Below, piece by piece: positions 16,501 through 25,090 of a DNA stretch of 64,000 nucleotides. The notes beneath the pieces are model-generated. The model was not told the DNA's origin, did not search any database, and saw only the letters and a list, made by a program, of their open reading frames with translations. A program made the translations under genes and the position numbers. The DNA lies in NCBI GenBank assembly GCA_017940255.1, contig JAGAZB010000012.1, positions 21,950-85,949 on the forward strand, in the 5' to 3' direction. Origin of the DNA: Treponema sp. GTDB lineage: Bacteria > Spirochaetota > Spirochaetia > Treponematales > Treponemataceae. The stretch's first letter is position 1. Each line of letters begins with the position of its first letter.

Positions 16501-18093
16501 TTCGTAAGCGAAATGCCTTCGCTGGAACTTGTGCAGCTCACAAGCTTTGGCTGCGGACTTGACGCCGTTACTGCTGACCAGGTAGATGAAATCCTCCGTG
16601 CAAAGAGCCGCATGTACACTCTTATCAAGATTGATGAAGGAAGCAACCTGGGTGCAGTTCGTATCCGTATCCGTTCCCTTATCGCGGCTGTAAAAGAACG
16701 CCGCCGCAATAAGACTAAGCCTGTTATTAAGTCTTCTGCCTATAACCGCGTTGTCTTTACCGAAGAAATGCGCAAAAACTACACAATTATCGGCCCTCAA
16801 ATGTCGCCAATCCACTTCCGCATTTTGCAGAAGGCCTTTGCGGCTTGTGGTTACAACTTTGTAGTTTTGGATGCCGTAGACCCTAAGGCTGTAGAAGCCG
16901 GTCTAAAATATGTAAATAACGACGCCTGTTATCCATCCCTTCTGGTTGCCGGTCAGATGATTTCTGCCCTGGAATCTGGAAAGTATGATTTGGACAAAGT
17001 GGCTCTCATCATCACCCAGACTGGTGGCGGCTGCCGTGCAACAAACTATATCGGCTTTATCCGCCGTGCCTTAAACGATGCGGGCTGGGGCCAGATTCCA
17101 GTTCTTTCTTTGAGTGCTCAGGGCTTTGAAAAGAACCCTGGCTTTAAGATTACCTTCCCGCTCTTAGACAACCTTGTTAAGGCTATTATGGTGGGTGATG
17201 TTCTTATGCGTGTACTTTACCGCACAAGACCTTACGAAGCAGTACCTGGCTCTGCAAACCAGATGTATGAAAAGTGGAATGCCCGCGCCGAAACCGTCTT
17301 TTCAAAAAGAGTTTCCGGTCACAAGTATCATAAACTCTTAAAGGGTATTATCCGCGATTTTGATAATCTGCCGCTTAAGCCAATCAAAAAGCCTAGAGTT
17401 GGTGTTGTTGGTGAAATCCTTGTTAAATTCCACCCGACAGCAAATAATCAGATTGTAGAAACAATTGAGCGTGAAGGTGCAGAATGTGTTATGCCGGACT
17501 TGGCAGACTTCTTCTTCTACTCATTCTCAACCGGTATTTTCCGCCACAAAGAACTGGCCTTCCCTAAGAAAACCGAGCGCAATGCCCGCCTTCTTGTATG
17601 GGGCTTAGAGCTTTACCGCAATAAAATGAAAAAATATCTGCGCCGCAGCCGCCGTTTTGAAGCTCCTTCTTCTATTTATGATTTAATGAAGGGCGTAGAC
17701 GACATTGTTCAGATTGGAAACATTACTGGTGAAGGCTGGTTCCTTACTGCAGAAATGGTAGAGCTGATTCATGAAGGCGCTCCAAGTATTGCCTGCGTTC
17801 AGCCATTTGCCTGCCTTCCAAACCATGTAACCGGTAAGGGTATGATTAAGGAACTGCGACGCCGCTTCCCTAATGCAAATATCAGTGCAATTGACTATGA
17901 CCCGGGCAGCTCTGAAGTTAATCAGCTGAACCGCTTAAAGCTTTTGCTTTCTAATGCGCCGGTTGGAAATCATCCTGACGAAGTAGAAAAGGGAATTATC
18001 CGCATGGCAGATGGTTCTCTGGTAAAAGCAGAAGTTAGACTTGCTGCCGGAGCCACAGATACAGACCCAGCCGCAGAGGCGGTAAAATTATGA
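13564..18093 (+). CDS. Giant 2-hydroxyacyl-CoA dehydratase activase-like protein (double ASKHA plus DUF2229 plus HgdB-like)
   Basis: 1509 residues. Two BadF/HgdC-type ATPase domains in tandem: [13 protein letters not shown] (12-24) with [10 protein letters not shown] and [10 protein letters not shown], and [14 protein letters not shown] (about 347) with [13 protein letters not shown] and [13 protein letters not shown]. Both copies keep the two cysteines that bridge the [4Fe-4S] cluster in dimeric activases. A DUF2229-like part follows ([44 protein letters not shown]). The C-terminal third resembles the dehydratase subunit fold ([27 protein letters not shown]). Related giant proteins are widespread in anaerobes without an assigned reaction. 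Known relatives use ATP to drive single-electron transfer to a dehydratase; no separate dehydratase genes are present here. The secreted-protein gene 18090 overlaps it by 4 bases. Confidence 0.88.
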   Translation: [1509 protein letters not shown]

Positions 18094-19454
18094 AAAAAGC
18101 TCTAGGATTTATTACACTTGCGTTTTTGGCATTTTCTCTTTTTGCGGATTACAACAGACTTGGAGTTCCAGATTCTGCTGAAATCCGAAGGGAAATTACG
18201 GAAACCTGGCTTATGGATTCCCTTGCTTCCATTCGTAATAATCCTCCAGAAAATCGCACAAATAATAACGGCGAGCGTTTTCAGGTAAGACTTGAAGAAA
18301 ATGATTCAACTTATAATGTTTTTGTTGCACCTTTTGCAGAAATAAACGTAACGGTTGTTTCAGACAAAGGCTCTCATGTAGAAAAACAGGAAGTTTACCC
18401 TGGAGACGGCATGGGAAGCTGGGTTCTGGTTCGTGATAAAAAAACAGAAAAACCACTTAGAATCCGCTATTATTTTTTGAAAAACAGTGAAGTATATATT
18501 CAGTTTACACCTGGCAGCGGCAGCGGAAAAATTGCCCTTGCAGATATGATTCTTTTTGGCAATTATGCTGCCCGCGGAGTTCCAACCGGCGTTCCTTTTG
18601 AAAAGTTTTACACTGCATCGCTTGATGACGTAATGAAGATTACTGAAGATAAACTGCCCTGGAATTACGTGCTTGCCGATTATGAACAGTATCATTCAAC
18701 AAAGCAGATGATTGCCGTAATCCGCGAAAAACTTCCTGGCATTGTTGAAGCTTCTGATGCAATGTATGATGAAAACGGAAAACTTGTGCACATTTCCAGC
18801 GGAAAAGAATTTGCAAAGTCTGAAATTATCGAAGGAAAAACAATGCTTTCTTCTGCGGGCTTTGTAAAATGGATTGCAGATGGAATTGTAGTGCCGATTG
18901 CCGGCGGAATGCTGCGCCGTACTCCTCTTCTTATGGAAACTGTAGAAGTAAAGGATACCGGTTTGCAGGGAGTTCTTTCGCAAAAGTATTCCCTCTTCTT
19001 TTCTTTGAACTGGGTCCGCAATCTTGCTTCGGCCGTAATTTCGGTTTACACAGGCAGTAATTATTTATTTAATCAGTCTGGTGTAGATGTAACCTTTAAC
19101 CCTTTCGCATCTTCTATTACTGATAGGGGAGTGTCGAATATAGTAACCTTTGTGGATAATTCCGGTTATTCGGTGCCTGTTCTTAAGTCTTTACTGTATG
19201 TATTGGCTTCAACTTCTCCTGAGACCTTCTATTTTGGAGCAATCAGAGGAAGTGATAGAACTGTTTCCCCTGAAATTATGGCTTTTAATGATTGTGCGGC
19301 CTTCTTCCCTTATTTTGAAAATGACGGTGGATTTGCCTGTACAGTTTTTATAAACGGCCGGGAAATGTCGCTGGATGATTTTTGCATGAGATATTCCGAA
19401 GATTTTGTTTATCTTACCAGAGTAAAAACTTCTGAGCGCTTTTTCCCAGAATAA
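18090..19454 (+). CDS. Secreted protein of unknown function
   Basis: 454 residues starting with a signal peptide (MKKALGFITLAFLAFSLFA). It overlaps the activase-like gene by ATGA, so translation is probably coupled. Residues about 60-160 look beta-rich (TYNVFVAPFAEINVTVVSD... VYIQFTPGSGSGKIALADMILFG). A central segment, VVPIAGGMLRRTPLLMETVEVKDTG, precedes LFFSLNWVRNLASAVISV. I do not recognise a domain. An exported partner of a cytoplasmic activase is odd, and the coupling may only reflect gene packing. The TPR gene follows 18 bases later, so this gene may be the first of the envelope series that leads to exbB-exbD-tonB. Confidence 0.6.
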   Translation: MKKALGFITLAFLAFSLFADYNRLGVPDSAEIRREITETWLMDSLASIRNNPPENRTNNNGERFQVRLEENDSTYNVFVAPFAEINVTVVSDKGSHVEKQEVYPGDGMGSWVLVRDKKTEKPLRIRYYFLKNSEVYIQFTPGSGSGKIALADMILFGNYAARGVPTGVPFEKFYTASLDDVMKITEDKLPWNYVLADYEQYHSTKQMIAVIREKLPGIVEASDAMYDENGKLVHISSGKEFAKSEIIEGKTMLSSAGFVKWIADGIVVPIAGGMLRRTPLLMETVEVKDTGLQGVLSQKYSLFFSLNWVRNLASAVISVYTGSNYLFNQSGVDVTFNPFASSITDRGVSNIVTFVDNSGYSVPVLKSLLYVLASTSPETFYFGAIRGSDRTVSPEIMAFNDCAAFFPYFENDGGFACTVFINGREMSLDDFCMRYSEDFVYLTRVKTSERFFPE

Positions 19455-19472
19455 TCCCAATGTGATAAGATT

Positions 19473-22322
19473 ATGAAAAAGAAACTATATTCAGTTATTT
19501 TGTTTGCAGGGCTTTCTTTGGCTTCTGTGAATTTATATGCAGATATGACAACTTCATCAGATTCTGCAATGTTTAATGAAGTTAATATCGCTTTTAAAAA
19601 TCAGTTTTATCCGGGTGCGGTAGAAAAAGCTTCTTTGATGCAGTCTACCTTCCCAAATTCCGTATATATTCAGCAGGTGCTTGCCATAAAAGGCGATGCT
19701 CTGATTCGCATGGGCCAGTATGATGAAGCGGTGCTTACCCTGGAAGATGCCGTTTCGCATATGCACACTGGAAGCCAGGAATTTGCCCACTGTCTTTATC
19801 TTTTAGGTCAGGCTTATATGGGCAAAAAAGATTATAATCAGGCTCTAAAAAATCTGCATAAATCCTGTACAGTTGCTCTTGCAGACAAGCAGATGTCTTA
19901 TTATCATCCTGCAATTTTTCTTTCTGCAAAAACATATTACCTTTTGGGTCAGTATGAAAAATCACTTCCTCTTTTTGAACAGGCCTTAGCAAACAGAGTT
20001 TCCTATTCAAAAAAAGATTACGAGGAAATTCTTCAAAAATATATGCTGAGTGCAAACAGATGCGGCAAGGCAGAAAAATCGCTGAGTGTTTTTAATCAGA
20101 TTAATCAGAATGAATTTGACACCTTTGTTTATAACAGCCTTAAGCTTTATGCAGCCGATGCAAATGCTCTGCTTGGAAAAGACCGTCAGGCTTACGATTA
20201 TTACTGCCAGGTGGTTGAATGCGGAAACGAAACTCTTGCCGTAATTGCCCTTAAAAAAGCCTATAACCTTTCTGAGAAAAAAAATATCGGGGTAAATCCG
20301 GGGGATGTTTTTTCAAAAACGGTAGAAACCTTTGCAGATAACCCTGAACTTGTAAATGAATTTTGGATTCGTCTTGGAATTGATGAATACAACAGCGGAA
20401 ATTTTAAAAAGGCCGAAACTTATTTTGCAAATGATAAAAACAATTCGCCTCTGGTAACAATTTACCGGGCAAAAATCCTGCTTGATTCAGATTCTTCGGC
20501 GGCCGGGGCTTTGAAGGCTGAAGAAGTGCTCTCTGGCGCGGGGGTGCAGGAAGCAGTTTCTGCTTCTGAGGTTCTTGAGATTGAAAACTCTTACTATTCG
20601 GTTTTGCTTCAGTGTATGATTCAGGGCGAAAAGTGGGAGCAAATTCCTGAGGTTTACCAAAAGCTTCCGTCTCCATCGCTTCGCGATGATTACGTGCTTT
20701 CTGCATACTACTACCGCCGCGGCGAATGGGATAAGGTTCTGGCCGATTCTGGTGTATTGTATGCGTCGGCGCTGGCCAGAAAGGGGGATGCCGCGGCAGC
20801 CGCACAGGCTTTCGGGGCCCTGGATGAGAAGGACGCGCTAACGGCGGAGTTTTCTGCGGAATATGCGAAGGTTCTCTTTTCGCTCAAGAGGTTTTCGGAG
20901 GCGTATTCGCAGTCGCTTAAGAGTTCGGATGCGCAGAAGGACTATTTGTGCGGCTTGTGCCAGGTGAACCTGCGTAACTGGAACACTGCAAAAAATCACT
21001 TTGCATCTTATATTAAGGCTATGTCTGGAAAGGGCGGCTTTAATAAGCTTGTTTTCTATTATAAAGGTTATGCTGAATATTGCCTTTCGGAGTTTAAAGA
21101 CTCTTATTCTTCTTTTGTACGTTTTGCTTCGGAAGCAACGGCCGAAGAGCTTAGAAAATACAAACGTTCTGCTTATGAATATGCGGCAAAGTGTGCCCTT
21201 CAGTCTGGGGATTTAAAAAATGCTTCTGCTCAGGCAGAAAATATGATGAAAACTTCTGTTGGTCAGGAAGAGTTGCGTTCATCTGTTATTTTTGTTTCTG
21301 ATGTATTCACAGATTCTGGAGAGTATGAGCGCGCAGTTTCTCTTCTGGCTCCTTATAGTCTTACAAAAGATGATTTTTCTGTGGAAGCTCTTTTTAGAAC
21401 TGCCCGCATTTACGAGCGTCAGGGCAATGCAGAAAAAGCTGATCAAACATATAACCAGGTTGCTTCAAAGTATCCAAAGTCTTCTTTTGCAGAGGAAGCT
21501 TTGTATCGTCCTGGTGAAATTTACTATTCAAAAGAAAATTACGCTCTGGCTTTTAATCGTTTTAATTCTTATCTTTCTTCTTATGCAGCCGGCCGTTTTG
21601 CAGAGGCAGCCATGTATTTTGGCGGCGATTCTGCCTTCCGCCTGGGTGAAATAAACAGAGCTGTAATCTTAAATAAAACTCTTGTGCAGCGCTATCCTGA
21701 TAGTGTTTATGCTTACGGGGCTCTTAAAAATCTTATGGAGTCTTATTACAGGCAGGAATCTTATCAGCTGGCAATAGAAGTGGCCCGTTCACTGGTAAAA
21801 AATTATCCAACTCAGGCTGCCTCAGATGAAGTGGGCGAAAAACTTGATGAAATGGAAAAAATTGTGAAGGGAACAGACCGCCGGGTTGCAAAAAAGCAGT
21901 CTGAGTATGAAAAACTTGGCGGCTTGAAAACTCCTGCCGGCCGAATTGCGGGCTCTGAACTGGTTAAGCTTTATGCAGAAGATACTGCTACCCAGGCTGA
22001 TGCCTTTAAGCTTGCCCTTTCGCTGCTGGAAAAGCAAACTGACGAAAGCGAACTCGCTTATGCGGCAGAAAATGCTGAATTTGTGGCTGATTATTACCGC
22101 CACGAGCAGAAGCTTTCTGATGCGGCTAAAAATTATCTTAAAGCGGCTCAGTTCTTCCGCAGTCTTGGTGATTCTCAGAAAGCGGCTTCTTCTTTGTACA
22201 GTGCCGCCGAAGCTTTTTCCGCAGACGGTTATGCTGGAGATGCCCGCGAAACTGCTGAATTACTTAAAAATCTTTATCCAGATACCCGCTATGCAGAGCG
22301 CGTAGGGGAACTCTTAAAATGA
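19473..22322 (+). CDS. Large periplasmic TPR-repeat protein
   Basis: 949 residues with a signal peptide (MKKKLYSVILFAGLSLASVNLYA). Almost the whole mature protein is tetratricopeptide-like helix pairs. Clear examples are YDEAVLTLEDAV, YNQALKNLHKSC, YEKSLPLFEQAL, FKKAETYFAND, GNAEKADQTYNQVASKYP, FAEEALYRPGEIYYSKENY and SFAEAAMYFGGDSAFRLGE. The spacing and YP/FP breaks in the last third resemble the periplasmic TPRs of BamD/YbgF-like proteins, which scaffold envelope complexes. It overlaps the following reading frame near its stop and leads into barrel, ExbB, ExbD and TonB genes, so a scaffold role in that system is the best inference. Confidence 0.8.
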   Translation: MKKKLYSVILFAGLSLASVNLYADMTTSSDSAMFNEVNIAFKNQFYPGAVEKASLMQSTFPNSVYIQQVLAIKGDALIRMGQYDEAVLTLEDAVSHMHTGSQEFAHCLYLLGQAYMGKKDYNQALKNLHKSCTVALADKQMSYYHPAIFLSAKTYYLLGQYEKSLPLFEQALANRVSYSKKDYEEILQKYMLSANRCGKAEKSLSVFNQINQNEFDTFVYNSLKLYAADANALLGKDRQAYDYYCQVVECGNETLAVIALKKAYNLSEKKNIGVNPGDVFSKTVETFADNPELVNEFWIRLGIDEYNSGNFKKAETYFANDKNNSPLVTIYRAKILLDSDSSAAGALKAEEVLSGAGVQEAVSASEVLEIENSYYSVLLQCMIQGEKWEQIPEVYQKLPSPSLRDDYVLSAYYYRRGEWDKVLADSGVLYASALARKGDAAAAAQAFGALDEKDALTAEFSAEYAKVLFSLKRFSEAYSQSLKSSDAQKDYLCGLCQVNLRNWNTAKNHFASYIKAMSGKGGFNKLVFYYKGYAEYCLSEFKDSYSSFVRFASEATAEELRKYKRSAYEYAAKCALQSGDLKNASAQAENMMKTSVGQEELRSSVIFVSDVFTDSGEYERAVSLLAPYSLTKDDFSVEALFRTARIYERQGNAEKADQTYNQVASKYPKSSFAEEALYRPGEIYYSKENYALAFNRFNSYLSSYAAGRFAEAAMYFGGDSAFRLGEINRAVILNKTLVQRYPDSVYAYGALKNLMESYYRQESYQLAIEVARSLVKNYPTQAASDEVGEKLDEMEKIVKGTDRRVAKKQSEYEKLGGLKTPAGRIAGSELVKLYAEDTATQADAFKLALSLLEKQTDESELAYAAENAEFVADYYRHEQKLSDAAKNYLKAAQFFRSLGDSQKAASSLYSAAEAFSADGYAGDARETAELLKNLYPDTRYAERVGELLK

Positions 22323-22333
22323 AGGTGATAAAT

Positions 22334-23965
22334 ATGAAAAAAATACTTAAATCTACATCTTTGATATTTGCTTTATCTGCTTGTGCCTGCGCTCCTGTTT
22401 TTGCTCAGGACATCAGCCTTCCAGATGTAACTACAGTAATTAGTGGTGATAATGTACAGGCTGATGACGAAGCACTTCCAGATTTTCTTGATGTTCTGAT
22501 TGTTCCACAGGGTAGCGGCACTACAATTCCTCAGCTGCAGGATGTTGAAGAGCCAGAATCTTCTGAGGTAAAACCTCTTGCAAGTGAAGAAAAAGAAAAG
22601 TCTATTTATGCAGAAGGCCTTATTGGTGGTGGTTTTCCAACTCTTTTTATTGGTGATTTTTCACTTTTCCGCCAGGCTGGCAACAGTCCTTTTAAGCTTT
22701 CATTTTCTCATGATTCTGCAATCGGTTATTCTGGAGCATCCCTTACAGACAGTTATTCAGACCGCACCACAAGTATTGCCCTTGATAAATCATTTAAGCG
22801 TGAAAAATACAACTGGGGTTTTGGTGCCGCTTACAACACTGAATCAAACGGCCTTCAAAATAAAACAGACGGTATTTCTTCGGTAAATCAGAATCTTATT
22901 TCTGGTCTTGGAAATATTGAGTTCATTCTTCCAAATGGCTTCTTTGTGGGAGCAGATTGCGGAATGTCACTTTACAACAGATATTCCGATATTTCTTCGG
23001 CTTCTTATGATTCTGTACTTCTTTGGGCTAGAAAAAATACTCTGCTTGGTCTTAATCCCCGGGCTTATGCAAAATGGGCTGGCTATGGATTTACCGCAGG
23101 TTTTTCTGGAGAGTACAGCCTTTCTGCAGATTTGTTTGATGAAATACAGGATACTGCGGCTAACCGCGGTCAGTTTACTCTCGATTTTTCATGGGCAAAC
23201 AATTTTGTAAAAATCTACAGTGATGTTGCAATCGTTCTTGGAAATCTGATTGGAACAGATACTGTGATTGCACCTTTTACGCTTGGTATTGAATCAACTT
23301 TCCCTGTTTATTTTTCTAACCGCAGATTTTCTATTTTTGCGGAAGGCGGTTTAGATTCTTATCAGAATTCAATTTACCAGCTTGAGCAGAAGTACACTTT
23401 CTCAGCTCTTTCATTTTTCCCTGCAGAAACTTCGGACTGGTACGGAAAACTTGGCATGACCCTTCCTCTTAAAGAATCATTTACTGGTAATTTTAATATT
23501 GAATACCGGGGAACTGCTTTTGATAACGGAGTTTGGGAACCTCTTTATGATGATGAAAATCGTACAAGCGGTTTATATGGCTATGTTCAGACAAATCGTC
23601 AGCTTTTGACAACTGATTTAAACCTTGCTTATCACTACAAGATTTTTTCTGTAAAGGCTGGCTGGCAGTCTAACTGGATTTACGTTCCTGTTTTACAGTC
23701 GCCTCAGGCTCTTACACTTGTCCTTAATTTCCAGAACAAAGATTCTGTTTGGGGAGCTGAACTTTCTACAGCAATTTATCTTTCAAATGAAGTTACAGAT
23801 CCTGTTATTAATCTTGAATGTTTTGCACGTCTTACTTCTGCTGTGCGGATTGTGGGAAGTGTAGAAGATATAGTAAAATTATTGAAGGGAGAACAGCGTC
23901 TTTATGCAGGTCAGTACGCCGCTCGCGGTGGAACTGCAAAGGTTATGCTTAAATTCTTCTTCTAA
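22334..23965 (+). CDS. Outer-membrane beta-barrel protein of the TonB locus
   Basis: 543 residues from the ATG at 22334, preferred because AAGGTG lies 7 bases upstream; another in-frame ATG at 22319 overlaps the TPR stop. Signal peptide ends near PVFAQ. A stretch of about 85 acidic, Pro-rich residues follows (LPDVTTVISGD, ALPDFLDVLIVPQGS), too short for a classical TonB-receptor plug. From about residue 95 there are alternating amphipathic strands with aromatic girdles (FGAAYNTES, FNIEYRGTAFDNG, YHYKIFSVKAGWQSNWIY), ending VMLKFFF, an aromatic C-terminus that suits BAM recognition. The place between a TPR protein and ExbB-ExbD-TonB suggests it is energised by them. The substrate is unknown. 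Confidence 0.72.
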   Translation: MKKILKSTSLIFALSACACAPVFAQDISLPDVTTVISGDNVQADDEALPDFLDVLIVPQGSGTTIPQLQDVEEPESSEVKPLASEEKEKSIYAEGLIGGGFPTLFIGDFSLFRQAGNSPFKLSFSHDSAIGYSGASLTDSYSDRTTSIALDKSFKREKYNWGFGAAYNTESNGLQNKTDGISSVNQNLISGLGNIEFILPNGFFVGADCGMSLYNRYSDISSASYDSVLLWARKNTLLGLNPRAYAKWAGYGFTAGFSGEYSLSADLFDEIQDTAANRGQFTLDFSWANNFVKIYSDVAIVLGNLIGTDTVIAPFTLGIESTFPVYFSNRRFSIFAEGGLDSYQNSIYQLEQKYTFSALSFFPAETSDWYGKLGMTLPLKESFTGNFNIEYRGTAFDNGVWEPLYDDENRTSGLYGYVQTNRQLLTTDLNLAYHYKIFSVKAGWQSNWIYVPVLQSPQALTLVLNFQNKDSVWGAELSTAIYLSNEVTDPVINLECFARLTSAVRIVGSVEDIVKLLKGEQRLYAGQYAARGGTAKVMLKFFF

Positions 23966-24006
23966 AAAAAAACTATTGCACGCATCGTCGGGCAAACTAT
24001 ACTTTA

Positions 24007-24036
24007 TGTCATTGTCGGGCTTGACCCGACAATCTA
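24007..24036. repeat. Short palindromic repeat (GTCATT...GGGCTTGACCC... type)
   Basis: ATTGTCGGG (24011-24019), loop CTTGA, CCCGACAAT (24025-24033). This is the same design as 39314-39336 (ATTCCCCGG-CTTGA-CCGGGGAAT): the loop and the preceding GTC are kept while the arms differ in compensating ways, a hallmark of dispersed intergenic palindromic repeats. It sits between the barrel gene and exbB and may attenuate readthrough, although no T run follows. Confidence 0.6.
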
Positions 24037-24055
24037 CTTAGGAGGCTAAAATAAC

Positions 24056-24667
24056 ATGTTACAGACATTAAAATCAGGCGGACCATTAATGATTCCAATC
24101 ATTTTGTGCGGAATTATTGCAGTTTTTATTATTATTGAAAGATGTATTTATTTTTACAGCATAAAAAAGCGTGATACAAAGCTGATGAGTGATTTAGACG
24201 GCTCTCTTGCAGCCGGAAACTTTGAAGCCTGCGCTGTTGCCTGTGCCCAGGCTGATACACCTACTGCCCAGGTAATTAAAAAGGCTATGGATTGCCGCCG
24301 CTATCAGGAAAATGATTTGCGCGAGGCTGTTGAAGCTGAAATGGACTTTGTTGTCCCTCATCTGGAACACTGGCTTACTCCACTTGGTACAATCGCAAAT
24401 ATTTCTACTTTGCTTGGACTTTTGGGAACCGTAACCGGTAATATCAAGGCTTTTGGTGTTCTTGGTGCCAGCGGAACTATGGGCGACCCTTCTTTGCTTG
24501 CGGGTGCTATTGCCGAAGCTCTTGTAACAACTGTTGCAGGTCTTTGTGTTTCAATTCCTGCTGTAATCTTCCATAACTTTTTTATTTCCCGTGTAAATCG
24601 CCGCATTGTAGAAATGGAAGCCAACGTAACTTCGGTTTTGCTTCGTCTTACAGGCCGCGTTCGCTAG
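24056..24667 (+). CDS. exbB: MotA/TolQ/ExbB proton channel protein
   Basis: 203 residues, three transmembrane segments (about 10-30, 108-130, 150-175) with the large cytoplasmic loop between TM1 and TM2 typical of ExbB/TolQ. Conserved pieces are GPLMIPIILCGIIAVFIIIER near the N-terminus, LGLLGTVTGNIKAF in TM2, and AGAIAEALVTTVAGLCVSIPAVI in TM3. Together with ExbD it forms the proton-driven motor that energises TonB. AGGAGG precedes the ATG by 10 bases. exbD follows after 11 bases. ExbB is chosen over TolQ because the third gene is TonB-like and no tolB/pal is seen. Confidence 0.9.
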   Translation: MLQTLKSGGPLMIPIILCGIIAVFIIIERCIYFYSIKKRDTKLMSDLDGSLAAGNFEACAVACAQADTPTAQVIKKAMDCRRYQENDLREAVEAEMDFVVPHLEHWLTPLGTIANISTLLGLLGTVTGNIKAFGVLGASGTMGDPSLLAGAIAEALVTTVAGLCVSIPAVIFHNFFISRVNRRIVEMEANVTSVLLRLTGRVR

Positions 24668-24678
24668 TGGGGTAATTT

Positions 24679-25089
24679 ATGAGATTAAAATCTAGACGGG
24701 CGACAACTAAGTCAAATGTAGATATGACTCCTATGCTGGATGTTGTTTTTCAGCTGATTATCTTCTTTTTGGTTTCTACTACTTTTGCAATTTTGCCCGG
24801 AATTAAACTGAATCTTCCTCAGAGCCATACTTCTGAAGGCACAAGTACACCTGGCATTACAATTACGGCAGAAAGTAACGGAGTTCTTCACTTTAATGAT
24901 AAAGAAGTGAGCATGGAAACTCTGGGACGCGAGCTTGTTATGTTCGATACAGGCGATACTAAAAAAGAAGAGTTTCCTGTTTCTCTTGAAGCAGATAGTG
25001 ATGTAACAAATGGAACTGTAGTAAAGATTTTTGATGTGATTCGCGAAAGCGGCTACAGTATGATTAATTTAAGGACTACTACTGAATAA
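24679..25089 (+). CDS. exbD: ExbD/TolR biopolymer transport protein
   Basis: 136 residues: a short cytoplasmic start, one transmembrane helix with the key aspartate (VDMTPMLDVVFQLIIFFLVSTTF; Asp22 in MLDVVF is in the position of the proton-conducting residue of ExbD), and a periplasmic domain with the usual short beta-alpha pattern (GITITAESNGVLHFNDKE... VSLEADSDVTNGTVVKIFDVIRESGY). Immediately follows exbB and is followed one base later by the TonB-like gene. Confidence 0.92.
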   Translation: MRLKSRRATTKSNVDMTPMLDVVFQLIIFFLVSTTFAILPGIKLNLPQSHTSEGTSTPGITITAESNGVLHFNDKEVSMETLGRELVMFDTGDTKKEEFPVSLEADSDVTNGTVVKIFDVIRESGYSMINLRTTTE

Positions 25090-25090
25090 T

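Noticed and set aside
16081..16815. 244-residue minus-strand open frame inside the giant activase gene
   Set aside because: Antisense shadow of a strongly conserved coding region; composition is what the complementary frame would give.
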